A stretch of 64,000 nucleotides of DNA from Acanthosoma haemorrhoidale (taxonomy: Eukaryota; Arthropoda; Insecta; Hemiptera; Acanthosomatidae), in the NCBI GenBank assembly GCA_930367205.1, contig OV884015.1, positions 744,001 to 808,000 of the forward strand. The letters run 5' to 3'. Under the pieces are notes generated by a model. The model was not told where the DNA came from, searched no databases, and worked only from the letters and a program-made list of their open reading frames with translations. Made by a program: the position numbers and the translations under genes. Shown here one piece after another: positions 8,305-21,134 of the stretch. How positions within the stretch are numbered: the stretch's first letter is position 1; each line of letters opens with the position of its first letter.

Positions 8305-8621
8305 TGTAATGAAAGTGATCTCTCTTTCATTTGAATTTGCCGTGCTGCTTCCACTGGACCCCACCAGATGGAGCAGCAGTTATCAGATAGAGAAGGTTAT
8401 GTGAGATAACAGAACATGTAAACAGTGTGTAAAATAAAATAGTGTAAATAGAGAATTGATAGTTAGAAACTGTAATTGTCGTTTCTTTGTTTACAGGTAA
8501 GCTTGTGTAAATCAATATTAATAATTGTTATAATATAATATATAGTGAATAAAATTGCTAACTTTGTTTACAGAGAAACCGATTTCAGTTTATTCACCCC
8601 ACCTTCAATAATTGTCTTACA
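8305..8621 (+). repeat. 3' long terminal repeat (317 bp)
   Basis: It is identical to the 5' LTR at 3823-4139 on base-by-base reading. It runs from TGTAATG to CTTACA and is followed at 8622 by the TATT target duplication and then normal SatB. Its AATAAA at 8548-8553 is the likelier polyadenylation signal of the element transcript. Because LTRs are copied from one template at integration, zero differences over 317 bp point to a recent insertion, although gene conversion between LTRs or assembly consensus could also erase differences. Confidence 0.96.
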
Positions 8622-10462
8622 TATTTACTCGTAATTTTAATCATACGATCGTATCACGTGAAACAATGAGTGCTAATGATACACTATACAGTCATATTTA
8701 GCATCATTTGATGTTATATTCACTCGTGACTTCAATCATACGATAGTATCACGTGATATAATGAGTGCCAATGATGCGGTACACTATCATAATTGACATC
8801 ATTTGATGTTATATTCACCTGTACCTTTAATCATACGATCGTATCACGTGAAACAATGAGTGCTAATGAGACATTATATAATCATAATCGACATCATTTG
8901 ATGTTAAATTCACTCGTAACTTACATCATACGATCGTATCTCGTGATACAATGAGTGTCAATGCTACACTATACAATCATATTTAGCATTATTTGATGTT
9001 ATATTCACTCGTGACTTCAATCATACGATCACATCACATGATACAACAAGTGCTAATGATATGGTGCGCTATCATATACGACATCAATTGATATTATATT
9101 CACCTGTAACTTTAATCATACGATCGTATCACGTGAAACAATGAGTGCTAATGATACATTATACAATCATATTGAACATCATTTGATGTTATATTCACTC
9201 GTGACTTCAATCATACGATCGTATCTCGTGATACAATGAGTGTCAATGCTACACTATACAATCATATTTAGCATTATTTGATGTTATATTCACTCGTGAC
9301 TTCAATCATACGATAGTATCACGTGATATAATGAGTGCCAATGATGCGGTACACTATTATAATCGACATCATTTGATGTTATATTCACTTGTAACTTTAA
9401 TCATACGATCGCATCACATGATACAATAAGTGCTAATGATATGGTGCACTATTATATTCAACATCATTTATTAGTATCTTTAATCGTAACTTTAATCATA
9501 CGATCGTATCACGTGAAACAATAAGTGCTAATGGTACATTATACAATCCTATTCGACATCATTTGATGTTATATTCACTCGTAACTTTCATCATACGATC
9601 GTATCACGTGATACAATGAGTGCTTATGATACGCAACACTATCATAATTAACATCATTTGATATTATATTCACTCGTGACTTCAATCATACGATCGTATC
9701 ACGTGATACAATGAGTGCTAATGATACGGTACATTATCATATTCGACATCATTTGATGTTATATTTACTCGTAATTTTAATCATACGATCGTATCACGTG
9801 ATACAACGAGTGCTTATGATACGCAACACTATCATAATTGACATCATTTGATATTATATTCACTCGTGACTTCAATCATACGATCGTATCACGTGATATA
9901 ATGAGTGCCAATGATGTGGTACACTATCATAATCGACATCATTTTATAGTATATTCACTCTTGACTTTAATCATACGATCGTATCTCGTGATACAATGAG
10001 TGTCAATGCTACACTATACAATTATATTTAGCATTATTTGATGTTATATTCACTCGTGACTTCAATCATACGATCACATCACATGATACAATAAGTGCTA
10101 ATGATATGGTGCGCTATCATATACGACATCAATTGATATTATATTCACCTCTAAGTTTAATCATACGATCGTATCACGTGAAACAATGAGTGCTAATGAG
10201 ACATTATACAATCATATCCAACATCATTTGATGTTATATTTACTCGTAACTTCAATCATACGATCGTATCACGTGATACAATGAGTGCCAATGATACAGT
10301 ACACTGTCATAATTGACATTATTTAATAGTATATTCACTGTAACTTCAATCATACGATTGTATCACGTGATACAATAAGTGCAAATGATACGGCACACTA
10401 TCATATTTGACATCATTTGATGTCATATTCACTCGTAACTTTGATCATACGATCGTATGATC
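8622..10462. repeat. SatB block B1, right part (about 19 monomers)
   Basis: SatB resumes in phase with the monomer cut at 3822, beginning with the right copy of the target duplication (8622-8625). The 8626-9690 stretch is colinear with 14213-15277, the copy in block B2 that lacks the retrotransposon. The final monomers are a recognisable block-end series: CAGTACACTGTC, a short monomer with CACTGTAACTTC, then CGGCACACTATC with TTGATGTCATATTC, closing in the 20-bp palindrome at 10443-10462. The same series ends many B blocks. Confidence 0.95.
10443..10462. repeat. 20-bp perfect palindrome at the SatB-to-SatA switch
   Basis: GATCATACGATCGTATGATC is its own reverse complement. It arises where the SatB dyad ATACGATCGTAT is followed by GATC instead of the usual CACGTG, just before SatA's TTGTACGTTAGC. 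Perfect copies sit at the same switch at 17264, 20695, 23617, 27217, 30817, 34417, 39666, 53806 and 59664 (start positions). One copy (40602-40621) has a base change, two (49725-49740 and 51612-51627) keep only the inner 16 bp, and the switches at 56444-56463 and 36868-36883 are different. Reuse of one breakpoint shows that the junctions share ancestry. Confidence 0.9.
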
Positions 10463-11077
10463 TTGTACGTTAGCTCTTGCCCCTTTATGTTCTCCTGATA
10501 CCAAAACAAAGAAAACATTTTAAAAAAGTTGAATTTTTACAAAAATGCGTATTTTATAGCTTGTACGTTAGCACCTGCCCCATTATGTTCTCCTGATACC
10601 AAAACAAGAAAAATGACGTCAAAAAGTCGAATTTTTACAAAAATGCGTATTTAGAGCTAGTACGTTAGCTCCTGTCCCATTATGTTCTCCTGATACCAAA
10701 ACAAAGAAAATATCGTCTAAAATTCAAATTTTTACAAAAATACGTTTTTTGTAGCTGGAACGTTAGCTCCTGCTCTTTTATGTTCTCCTGATACGAAATC
10801 AAGGAAAATATCGTCAAAAACTCAAATTTTTACAAAAGTGCGTATTTCTTAGCTAGTACGTTAGCTCCTGCCTTATTATGTTCTCCTGATACCAAAACAA
10901 GGAAAATGTCATCAAAAAGTTAAATTTTTACATATAAGAGTATTTTATAGCTGGTACGTTAGCTCCTGAACAATTATGATTTCCTCATACTAAAACAAGA
11001 AAAATATCGTCAAAAAGTAGAATTTTACAAAAATGCGTATTTCATAGCTGGTACGAAAATTCCTGCCCTATTATGTT
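10463..11077. repeat. SatA block A2 (about 6 monomers)
   Basis: It opens with the block-start monomers TTGTACGTTAGCTCTTGCCCC and AGCACCTGCCCC, followed by a unit with TACGTTTTTTGTAGCTGG. The last 240 bp (10836-11075) match 541-780 of A1 at an offset of 10,295 bp, including the AAGTGCG, GCCTTATTATG and GGTACGAAAATTCC variants that most other blocks lack. Together with the SatB that follows, this marks A1-B1 and A2-B2 as duplicates. Confidence 0.94.
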
Positions 11078-14000
11078 AACTCGTAGCTTTGATCATACGA
11101 TCGTATCACGTGATACAATTAGTGCCAATGATGCGGTACACTATCATAATTGACATCATTTGATGTTATATTCACTCGTAACTTTCATCATACGATCGTA
11201 TCACGTGATACAATGAGTGCTAATGATACGGTACATTATCATATTCGACATCATTTGATGTTATATTTACTCGTAATTTTAATCATACGATCGTATCACG
11301 TGAAACAATGAGTGCTAATGATACACTATACAGTCATATTTAGCATCATTTGATGTTATATTCACTCGTGACTTCAATCATACGATAGTATCACGTGATA
11401 TAATGAGTGCCAATGATGCGGTACACTATCATAATCGACATCATTTGATGTTATATTCACCTGTACCTTTAATCATACGATCGTATCACGTGAAACAATG
11501 AGTGCTAATGAGACATTATACAATCATAATCGACATCATTTGATGTTAAATTCACTCGTAACTTTCATCATACGATCGTATCTTGTGATACAATGAGTGT
11601 CAATGCTACACTATACAATCATATTTAGCATTATTTGATGTTATATTCACTCGTGACTTCAATCATACGATCACATCACATGATACAACAAGTGCTAATG
11701 ATATGGTGCGCTATCATATACGACATCAATTGATATTATATTCACCTGTAACTTCAATCATACGATCGCATCACATGATACAATAAGTGCTAATGATATG
11801 GTGCACTATTATATTCAACATCATTTATTAGTATCTCCAATCGTAACTTTAATCATACGATCGTATCACGTGAAACAATAAGTGCTAATGATACATTATA
11901 CAATCCTATTCGACATCATTTGATGTTATATTCACTCGTAACTTTCATCATACGATCGTATCACGTGATACAATGAGTGCTTATGATACGCAACACTATC
12001 ATAATTAACATCATTTGATATTATATTCACTCGTGACTTCAATCATACGATCGTATCACGTGATATAATGAGTGCCAATGATGTGGTACACTATCATAAT
12101 CGACATCATTTTATAGTATATTCACTCGTGACTTCAATCATACGATCGTATCTCGTGATACAATGAGTGTCAATGCTACACTATACAATCATATTTAGCA
12201 TTATTTGATGTTATATTCACTCGTGACTTCAATCATACGATCGTATCACGTGATACAACGAGTGCTTATGATACGCAACACTATCATAATTGACATCATT
12301 TGATGTTATATTCACTCGTAACTTTCATCATACGATCGTATCACGTGATACAATGAGTGCTAATGATACGGTACATTATCATATTCGACATCATTTGATG
12401 TTATATTTACTCGTAATTTTAATCATACGATCGTATCACGTGAAACAATGAGTGCTAATGATACACTATACAGTCATATTTAGCATCATTTGATGTTATA
12501 TTCACTCGTGACTTCAATCATACGATAGTATCACGTGATATAATAAGTGCCAATGATGCGGTACACTATCATAATCGACATCATTTGATGTTATATTCAC
12601 CTGTACCTTTAATCATACGATCGTATCATGTGAAACAATGAGTGCTAATGAGACATTATACAATCATAATTGACATCATTTGATGTTAAATTCACTCGTA
12701 ACTTTCATCATACGATCGTATCTCGTGATACAATGAGTGTCAATGCTACACTATACAATCATATTCGACATCATTTGATGTTATATTTACTCGTAATTTT
12801 AATCATACGATCGTATCACGTGAAACAATGAGTGCTAATGATACACTATACAGTCATATTTAGCATCATTTGATGTTATATTCACTCGTGACTTCAATCA
12901 TACGATAGTATCACGTGATATAATGAGTGCCAATGATGCGGTACACTATCATAATCGACATCATTTGATGTTATATTCACCTGTACCTTTAATCATACGA
13001 TCGTATCACGTGAAACAATGAGTGCTAATGAGACATTATACAATCATAATCGACATCATTTGATGTTAAATTCACTCGTAACTTTCATCATACGATCGTA
13101 TCTCGTGATACAATGAGTGTCAATGCTACACTATACAATCATATTTAGCATTATTTGATGTTATATTCACTCGTGACTTCAATCATACGATCACATCACA
13201 TGATACAACAAGTGCTAATGATATGGTGCGCTATCATATACGACATCAATTGATATTATATTCACCTGTAACTTTAATCATACGATCGTATCACGTGAAA
13301 CAATGAGTGCTAATGATACATTATACAATCATATTCAACATCATTTGATGTTATATTCACTCGTGACTTCAATCATACGATCGTATCTCGTGATACAATG
13401 AGTGTCAATGCTACACTATACAATCATATTTAGCATTATTTGATGTTATATTCACTCGTGACTTCAATCATACGATAGTATCACGTGATATAATGAGTGC
13501 CAATGATGCGGTACACTATTATAATCGACATCATTTGATGTTATATTCACTAGTAACTTTAATCATACGATCGCATCACATGATACAATAAGTGCTAATG
13601 ATATGGTGCACTATTATATTCAACATCATTTATTAGTATCTCCAATCGTAACTTTAATCATACGATCGTATCACGTGAAACAATAAGTGCTAATGATACA
13701 TTATACAATCCTATTCGACATCATTTGATGTTATATTCACTCGTAACTTTCATCATACGATCGTATCACGTGATACAATGAGTGCTTATGATACGCAACA
13801 CTATCATAATTAACATCATTTGATATTATATTCACTCGTGACTTCAATCATACGATCGTATCACGTGATATAATGAGTGCCAATGATGTGGTACACTATC
13901 ATAATCGACATCATTTTATAGTATATTCACTCGTGACTTCAATCATACGATCGTATCTCGTGATACAATGAGTGTCAATGCTACACTATACAATCATATT

Positions 14001-17000
14001 TAGCATTATTTGATGTTATATTCACTCGTGACTTCAATCATACGATCGTATCACGTGATACAACGAGTGCTTATGATACGCAACACTATCATAATTGACA
14101 TCATTTGATATTATATTCACTCGTGACTTCAATAATACGATCGTATCACGTGATATAATGAGTGCTAATGATACGGTACATTATCATATTCCACATCATT
14201 TGATGTTATATTTACTCGTAATTTTAATCATACGATCGTATCACGTGAAACAATGAGTGCTAATGATACACTATACAGTCATATTTAGCATCATTTGATG
14301 TTATATTCACTCGTGACTTCAATCATACGATAGTATCACGTGATATAATGAGTGCCAATGATGCGGTACACTATCATAATCGACATCATTTGATGTTATA
14401 TTCACCTGTACCTTTAATCATACGATCGTATCACGTGAAACAATGAGTGCTAATGAGACATTATACAATCATAATCGACATCATTTGATGTTAAATTCAC
14501 TCGTAACTTTCATCATACGATCGTATCTCGTGATACAATGAGTGTCAATGCTACACTATACAATCATATTTAGCATTATTTGATGTTATATTCACTCGTG
14601 ACTTCAATCATACGATCACATCACATGATACAACAAGTGCTAATGATATGGTGCGCTATCATATACGACATCAATTGATATTATATTCACCTGTAACTTT
14701 AATCATACGATCGTATCACGTGAAACAATGAGTGCTAATGATACATTATACAATCATATTCAACATCATTTGATGTTATATTCACTCGTGACTTCAATCA
14801 TACGATCGTATCTCGTGATACAATGAGTGTCAATGCTACACTATACAATCATATTTAGCATTATTTGATGTTATATTCACTCGTGACTTCAATCATACGA
14901 TAGTATCACGTGATATAATGAGTGCCAATGATGCGGTACACTATTATAATCGACATCATTTGATGTTATATTCACTTGTAACTTTAATCATACGATCGCA
15001 TCACATGATACAATAAGTGCTAATGATATGGTGCACTATTATATTCAACATCATTTATTAGTATCTCCAATCGTAACTTATATCATACGATCGTATCACG
15101 TGAAACAATAAGTGCTAATGGTACATTATACAATCCTATTCGACATCATTTGATGTTATATTCACTCGTAACTTTCATCATACGATCGTATCACGTGATA
15201 CAATGAGTGCTTATGATACGCAACACTATCATAATTAACATCATTTGATATTATATTCACTCGTGACTTCAATCATACGATCGTATTACGTGATATAATG
15301 AGTGCTAATGATGTGGTACACTATCATAATCGACATCATTTTATAGTATATTCACTCGTGACTTCAATCATACGATCGTATCTCGTGATACAATGAGTGT
15401 CAATGCTACACTATACAATCATATTTAGCATTATTTGATGTTATATTCACTCGTGACTTCAATCATACGATCGTATCACGTGATACAACGAGTGCTTATG
15501 ATACGCAACACTATCATAATTGACATAATTTGATATTATATTCACTCGTGACTTCAATCATACGATCGTATCACGTGATATAATGAGTGCCAATGATGTG
15601 GTACACTATCATAATCGACATCATTTTATAGTATATTCACTCTTGACTTTAATCATACAATCGTATCTCGTGATACAATGAGTGTCAATGCTACACTATA
15701 CAATCATATTTAGCATTATTTGATGTTATATTCACTCGTGACTTCAATCATACGATCGTATCACGTGATACAACGAGTGCTTATGATACGCAACACTATC
15801 ATAATTGACATCATTTGATATTATATTCACTCGTGACTTCAATCATACGATCGTATCACGTGATATAATGAGTGCCAATGATGTGGTACACTATCATAAT
15901 CGACATCATTTTATAGTATATTCACTCGTGACTTTAATCATACGATCGTATCTCGTGATACAATGAGTGTCAATGCTACACTATACAATTATATTTAGCA
16001 TTATTTGATGTTATATTCACTCGTGACTTCAATCATACGATCACATCACATGATACAATAAGTGCTAATGATATGGTGCGCTATCATATACGACATCAAT
16101 TGATATTATATTCACCTCTAAGTTTAATCATACGATCGTATCACGTGAAACAATGAGTGCTAATGAGACATTATACAATCATATCCAACATCATTTGATG
16201 TTATATTTACTCGTAACTTCAATCATACGATCGTATCAGGTGATACAATGAGTGCCAATGATACAGTACACTGTCATAATCGACATTATTTAATAGTATA
16301 TTCACTGTAACTTTAATCATACGATCGTAACACGTGAAACAATAAGTGCTAATGATACATTATACAATCCTATTCGACATCATTTGATGTTATATTCACT
16401 CGTAACTTTCATCATACGATCGTATCACGTGATACAATGAGTGCTTATGATACGCAACACTATCATAATTAACATCATTTGATATTATATTCACTCGTGA
16501 CTTCAATCATACGATCGTATCACGTGATATAATGAGTGCCAATGATGTGGTACACTATCATAATCGACATCATTTTATAGTATATTCACTCGTGACTTCA
16601 ATCATACGATCGTATCTCGTGATACAATGAGTGTCAATGCTACACTATACAATCACATTTAGCATTATTTGATGTTATATTCACTCGTGACTTCAATCAT
16701 ACGATCGTATCACGTGATACAACGAGTGCTTATGATACGCAACACTATCATAATCGACATCATTTTATAGTATATTCACTCGTGACTTTAATCATACGAT
16801 CGTATCTCGTGATACAATGAGTGTCAATGCTACACTATACAATCATATTTAGCATTATTTGATGTTATATTCACTCGTGACTTCAATCATACGATCACAT
16901 CACATGATACAATAAGTGCTAATGATATGGTGCGCTATCATATACGACATCAATTGATATTATATTCACCTCTAAGTTTAATCATACGATCGTATCACGT

Positions 17001-17283
17001 GAAACAATGAGTGCTAATGAGACATTATACAATCATATCCAACATCGTTTGATGTTATATTTACTCGTAACTTCAATCATACGATCGTATCACGTGATAC
17101 AATGAGTGCCAATGATACAGTACACTGTCATAATCGACATTATTTAATAGTATATTCACTGTAACTTCAATCATAGGATTGTATCACGTGATACAATAAG
17201 TGCAAATGATACGGCACACTATCATATTTGACATCATTTGATGTCATATTCACTCGTAACTTTGATCATACGATCGTATGATC
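11078..17283. repeat. SatB block B2 (about 65 monomers)
   Basis: This is a long uninterrupted SatB array. Its start is colinear with B1 (offset 10,295 bp). A chimeric monomer at about 14140-14235, with TGATATAATG followed by AGTGCTAATGATACGG, matches the one split by the retrotransposon in B1 and keeps the empty insertion site at 14209-14212. Several monomer series are repeated within the block, for example 11161 onward and 12301 onward (1,140-bp offset), and the block-end type monomers with CACCTCTAAGTTTAATC occur twice (about 16115 and 16970), as if the end had been duplicated. I see no coding potential. Confidence 0.95.
14209..14212. other. Empty paralogous target site of the retrotransposon
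   Basis: TATT here sits in the same chimeric SatB monomer that carries the LTR element at 3823-8621. The left flank (about 3290-3822 against 13680-14212) and right flank (8626-9690 against 14213-15277) are colinear with only scattered base changes. One copy was therefore made without the insertion, or before it. This supports the TATT duplication and dates the insertion after the divergence of the two copies. Confidence 0.75.
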
Positions 17284-18972
17284 TTGTACGTTAGCTCTTG
17301 CCCCTTTATGTTCTCCTGATACCAAAACAAAGAAAACATTTTAAAAAAGTTGAATTTTTACAAAAATGCGTATTTTATAGCTTGTACGTTAGCACCTGCC
17401 CCATTATGTTCTCCTGATACCAAAACAAGAAAAATGACGTCAAAAAGTCGAATTTTTACAAAAATGCGTATTTAGAGCTAGTACGTTAGCTCCTGTCCCA
17501 TTATGTTCTCTTGATACCAAAACAAAGAAAATATCGTCTAAAATTCAAATTTTTACAAAAATACGTTTTTTGTAGCTGGAACGTTAGCTCCTGCTCTTTT
17601 ATGTTCTCCTAATACGAAATCAAGGAAAATGTCGTCAAAAACTCAAATTTTTACAAAAATGCGTATTTCTTAGCTAGTACGTTAGCTCCTGCCCCATTAT
17701 GTTCTCCTGATACGAAAACCAGGAAAATATCGTCAAAAAGTCAAATTTTAAAAAAATGGGTATCTCATAGCTGGTACGTTAGCTCCTGCCCCATTATGTT
17801 CTCTTGATACCAAAACAAAGAAAATATCGTCTAAAATTCAAATTTTTACAAAAATGCGTTTTTTGTAGCTGGAACGTTAGCTCCTGCTCTTTTATGTTCT
17901 CCTGATACGAAATCAAGGAAAATATCGTCAAAAACTCAAATTTTTACAAAAATGCGTATTTCATAGCTAGTACGTTAGCTCCTGCCCCATTATGTTTTCC
18001 TGATACCAAAACAAGGAAAATATCGTCCAAAACTCAAATTTTTACAAAAATTGCGTATTTCATAGCTGGTACGTTAGCTCCTGCCCTATTATGTTCTCCT
18101 GATACGAAAACCAGGAAAATATCGTCAAAAAGTCGAATTTTTAAAAAATGCGTATTTCATAGCTGGAACGTCAGCTCCTGCCCCATTATGTTCTCCTGAT
18201 ACGAAAACAAGGAAAATATCGTCAAAAAGTCGAATTTTTCGTAAAATGCGTATTTCATAGCTAGTACGTTAGCTCCTGCCCCATTATGTTCTCCTGATAC
18301 GAAAACAAGGAAAATATCGTCAAAAAGTCGAATTTTTAAAAAATGGGTATTTCACAGCTGGAACGTTAGCTCCTGCCCTATTATGTTCTCCTGATACGAA
18401 AACCAGGAAAATATCGTCAAAAAGTCGAATTTTTAAAAAAATGCGTAATTCATAGCTAGTACGTCAGCTCCTGCCCCATTATGTTCTCCTGATACGAAAA
18501 CAAGGAAAATATCGTCAAAAAGTCGAATTTTTAAAAAATGGGTATTTCACAGCTGGAACGTTAGCTCCTGCTCTTTTATGTTCTCCTGATACGAAATCAA
18601 GGAAAATATCGTCAAAAAGTCGAATTTTACGAAAATGCGTATTTCATAGCTAGTACGTTAGCTCCTGCCCCATTATGTTCTCCTGATACCAAAACAAGGA
18701 AAATATCGTCGAAAACTCAAATTTTTACAAAAATGCGTATTTCTTAGCTAGTACGTTAGCTCCTGCCTCATTATGTTCTCCTGATACCAAAACAAGGAAA
18801 ATGTCATCAAAAAGTTAAATTTTTACATATAAGAGTATTTTATAGCTGGTACGTTAGCTCCTGAACAATTATGATTTCCTCATACCAAAACAAGAAAAAT
18901 ATCGTCAAAAAGTAGAATTTTACAAAAATGCGTATTTCATAGCTGGTACAAAAATTCCTGCCCTATTATGTT
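17284..18972. repeat. SatA block A3 (about 17 monomers)
   Basis: It is one of the two longest SatA blocks (1,689 bp, with A13). It mixes units with GGTATCTCATAGC, TTTTTTGTAGCTGG, CGAAAACCAGG and CACAGCTGGAACG. Some pairs of unit types repeat, for example the GGAACGTTAGCTCCTGCTCTTTTATG unit at about 17580, 17875 and 18551. It ends with the standard terminal units (ACATATAAGAG; CTGAACAATTATGATTTCC; GGTACAAAAATTCC). There is no frame of interest. Confidence 0.94.
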
Positions 18973-20714
18973 AACTCGTAGCTTTGATCATACGATCGTA
19001 TCACGTGATACAATTAGTGCCAATGATGCGGTACACTATCATAATTGACATCATTTGATGTTATATTCACTCGTAACATTCATCATACGATCGTATCACG
19101 TGATACAATGAGTGCTAATGATAGGGTACATTATCATATTCGACATCATTTGATGTTATATTTACTCGTAATTTTAATCATACGATCGTATCACGTGAAA
19201 CAATGAGTGCTAATGATACACTATACAGTTATATTTAGCATCATTTGATTTTATATTCACTCGTGACTTCAATCATACGATAGTATCACGTGATATAATG
19301 AGTGCCAATGATGCGGTACACTATCATAATCGACATCATTTGATGTCATATTCACCTGTAACTTTAATCATACGATCGTATCACGTGAAACAATGAGTGC
19401 TAATGATACATTATACAATCATATTCAACATCATTTGATGTTATCTTCACTCGTAACTTTAATCATACGATCGTATCACGTGATACAATGTGTGCTAATG
19501 ATGCGGTACACTATTATATTCGACACCATTTGATGTTATATTCATTCGTGACTTCAATCATACGATCGTATCACGTGATACTATGAGTGCTAATGATACA
19601 TTATACAATCCTATTCGACATCATTTGATGTTATATTCACTCGTAACTTTCATCATACGATCGTATCACGTGATATAATGAGTGCCAATGATGTGGTACA
19701 CTATCATAATCGACATCATTTTATAGTATGTTCACTCGTGACTTCAATCATACGATCGTATCTCGTGATACAATGAGTGTCAATGCTACACTATACAATC
19801 ATATTTAGCATTATTTGATGTTATATTCACTCGTGACTTCAATCATACGATCGTATCACGTGATACAACGAGTGCTTATGATACGCAACACTATCATAAT
19901 TGACATCATTTGATATTATATTCACTCGTGACTTCAATCATACGATCGTATCACGTGATATAATGAGTGCCAATGATGTGGTACACTATCATAATCGACA
20001 TCATTTTATAGTATATTCACTCGTGACTTTAATCATACGATCGTATCTCGTGATACAATGAGTGTCAATGCTACACTATACAATCATATTTAGCATTATT
20101 TGATATTATATTCACTCGTGACTTTAATCATACGATCACATCACATGATACAATAAGTGCTAATGATATGGTGCGCTATCATATACGACATCAATTGATA
20201 TTATATTCACCTGTAACTTTAATCATACGATCGTATCACGTGAAACAATGAGTGCTAATGATACATTATACAATCAAATTCAACATCATTTGATGTTATA
20301 TTCACTCGTGACTTCAATCATATGATAGTATCACGTGATATAATGATTGCCAATGATGCGGTTCATTATCATATTCGAAATCATTTGATGTTATATTCAC
20401 TCGTAACTTCAATCATACAATCGTATCATGTGATACAATGTGTGCTAATGATGCGGCACACTATCATAATCGACATCATTTGATGTTATATTCATTCATG
20501 ACTTCAATCATACGATCGTATCACGTGATACAATGAGTGCCAATGATACAGTACACTGTCATAATCGACATTATTTAATAGTATATTCACTGTAACTTCA
20601 ATCATACGATTGTATCACGTGATACAATAAGTGCAAATGATACGGCACACTATCATATTTGACATCATTTGATGTCATATTCACTCGTAACTTTGATCAT
20701 ACGATCGTATGATC
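18973..20714. repeat. SatB block B3 (about 18 monomers)
   Basis: It starts with the standard block-start monomer (CACGTGATACAATTAGTGCC) and ends with the standard series and palindrome (20695-20714). It has some singular monomers, such as GACACCATTTGATG near 19523 and AGTATGTTCAC near 19726. It is shorter than the neighbouring B blocks and lacks several monomer types found in B4-B7. Confidence 0.94.
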
Positions 20715-21134
20715 TTGTACGTTAGCTCTTGCCCCTTTATGTTCTCCTGATACCAAAACAAAGAAAACATTTTAAAAAAGTTGAATTTTTACAAAAATGC
20801 GTATTTCATAGCTTGTACGTTAGCACCTGCCCCATTATGTTCTCCTGATACGAAATCAAGGAAAATATCGTCAAAAACTCAAATTTTTACAAAAATGCGT
20901 ATTTCTTAGCTAGTACGTTAGCTCCTGCCTCATTATGTTCTCCTGATACCAAAACAAGGAAAATGTCATCAAAAAGTTAAATTTTTACATATAAGAGTAT
21001 TTTATAGCTGGTACGTTAGCTCCTGAACAATTATGATTTCCTCATACCAAAACAAGAAAAATATCGTCAAAAAGTAGAATTTTACAAAAATGCGTATTTC
21101 ATAGCTGCTACAAAAATTCCTGCCCTATTATGTT
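20715..21134. repeat. SatA block A4, short type (about 4 monomers)
   Basis: This 420-bp SatA block consists of block-start and block-end units with the middle units of the 908-bp type missing. The same short form recurs at 34437, 53826 and 59684. The terminal unit reads AGCTGCTACAAAAATTCC here, at 34437 and in the 59684 block, but GGTAC at 53826. Confidence 0.94.

Larger units (their letters stand above)
3823..8621 (+). mobile_element. Full-length Ty3/Gypsy LTR retrotransposon (4,799 bp)
   Basis: The order is 5' LTR (3823-4139), gag (4160-5233), -1 frameshift site (5221-5227), pol (5227-8268), polypurine tract (8293-8304) and 3' LTR (8305-8621). The pol order protease, RT, RNase H, integrase is that of Ty3/Gypsy; Ty1/Copia has integrase before RT. 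The two LTRs agree at every base on reading, both main frames are open, and TATT flanks the element. There is no env-like frame: pol stops 24 bp before the polypurine tract. The element sits in the same orientation as the surrounding SatB as written and is the only non-satellite DNA in the window. I do not recognise a named family. The integrase and Gag resemble arthropod elements in general character, which is an impression and not a search result. Confidence 0.97.
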
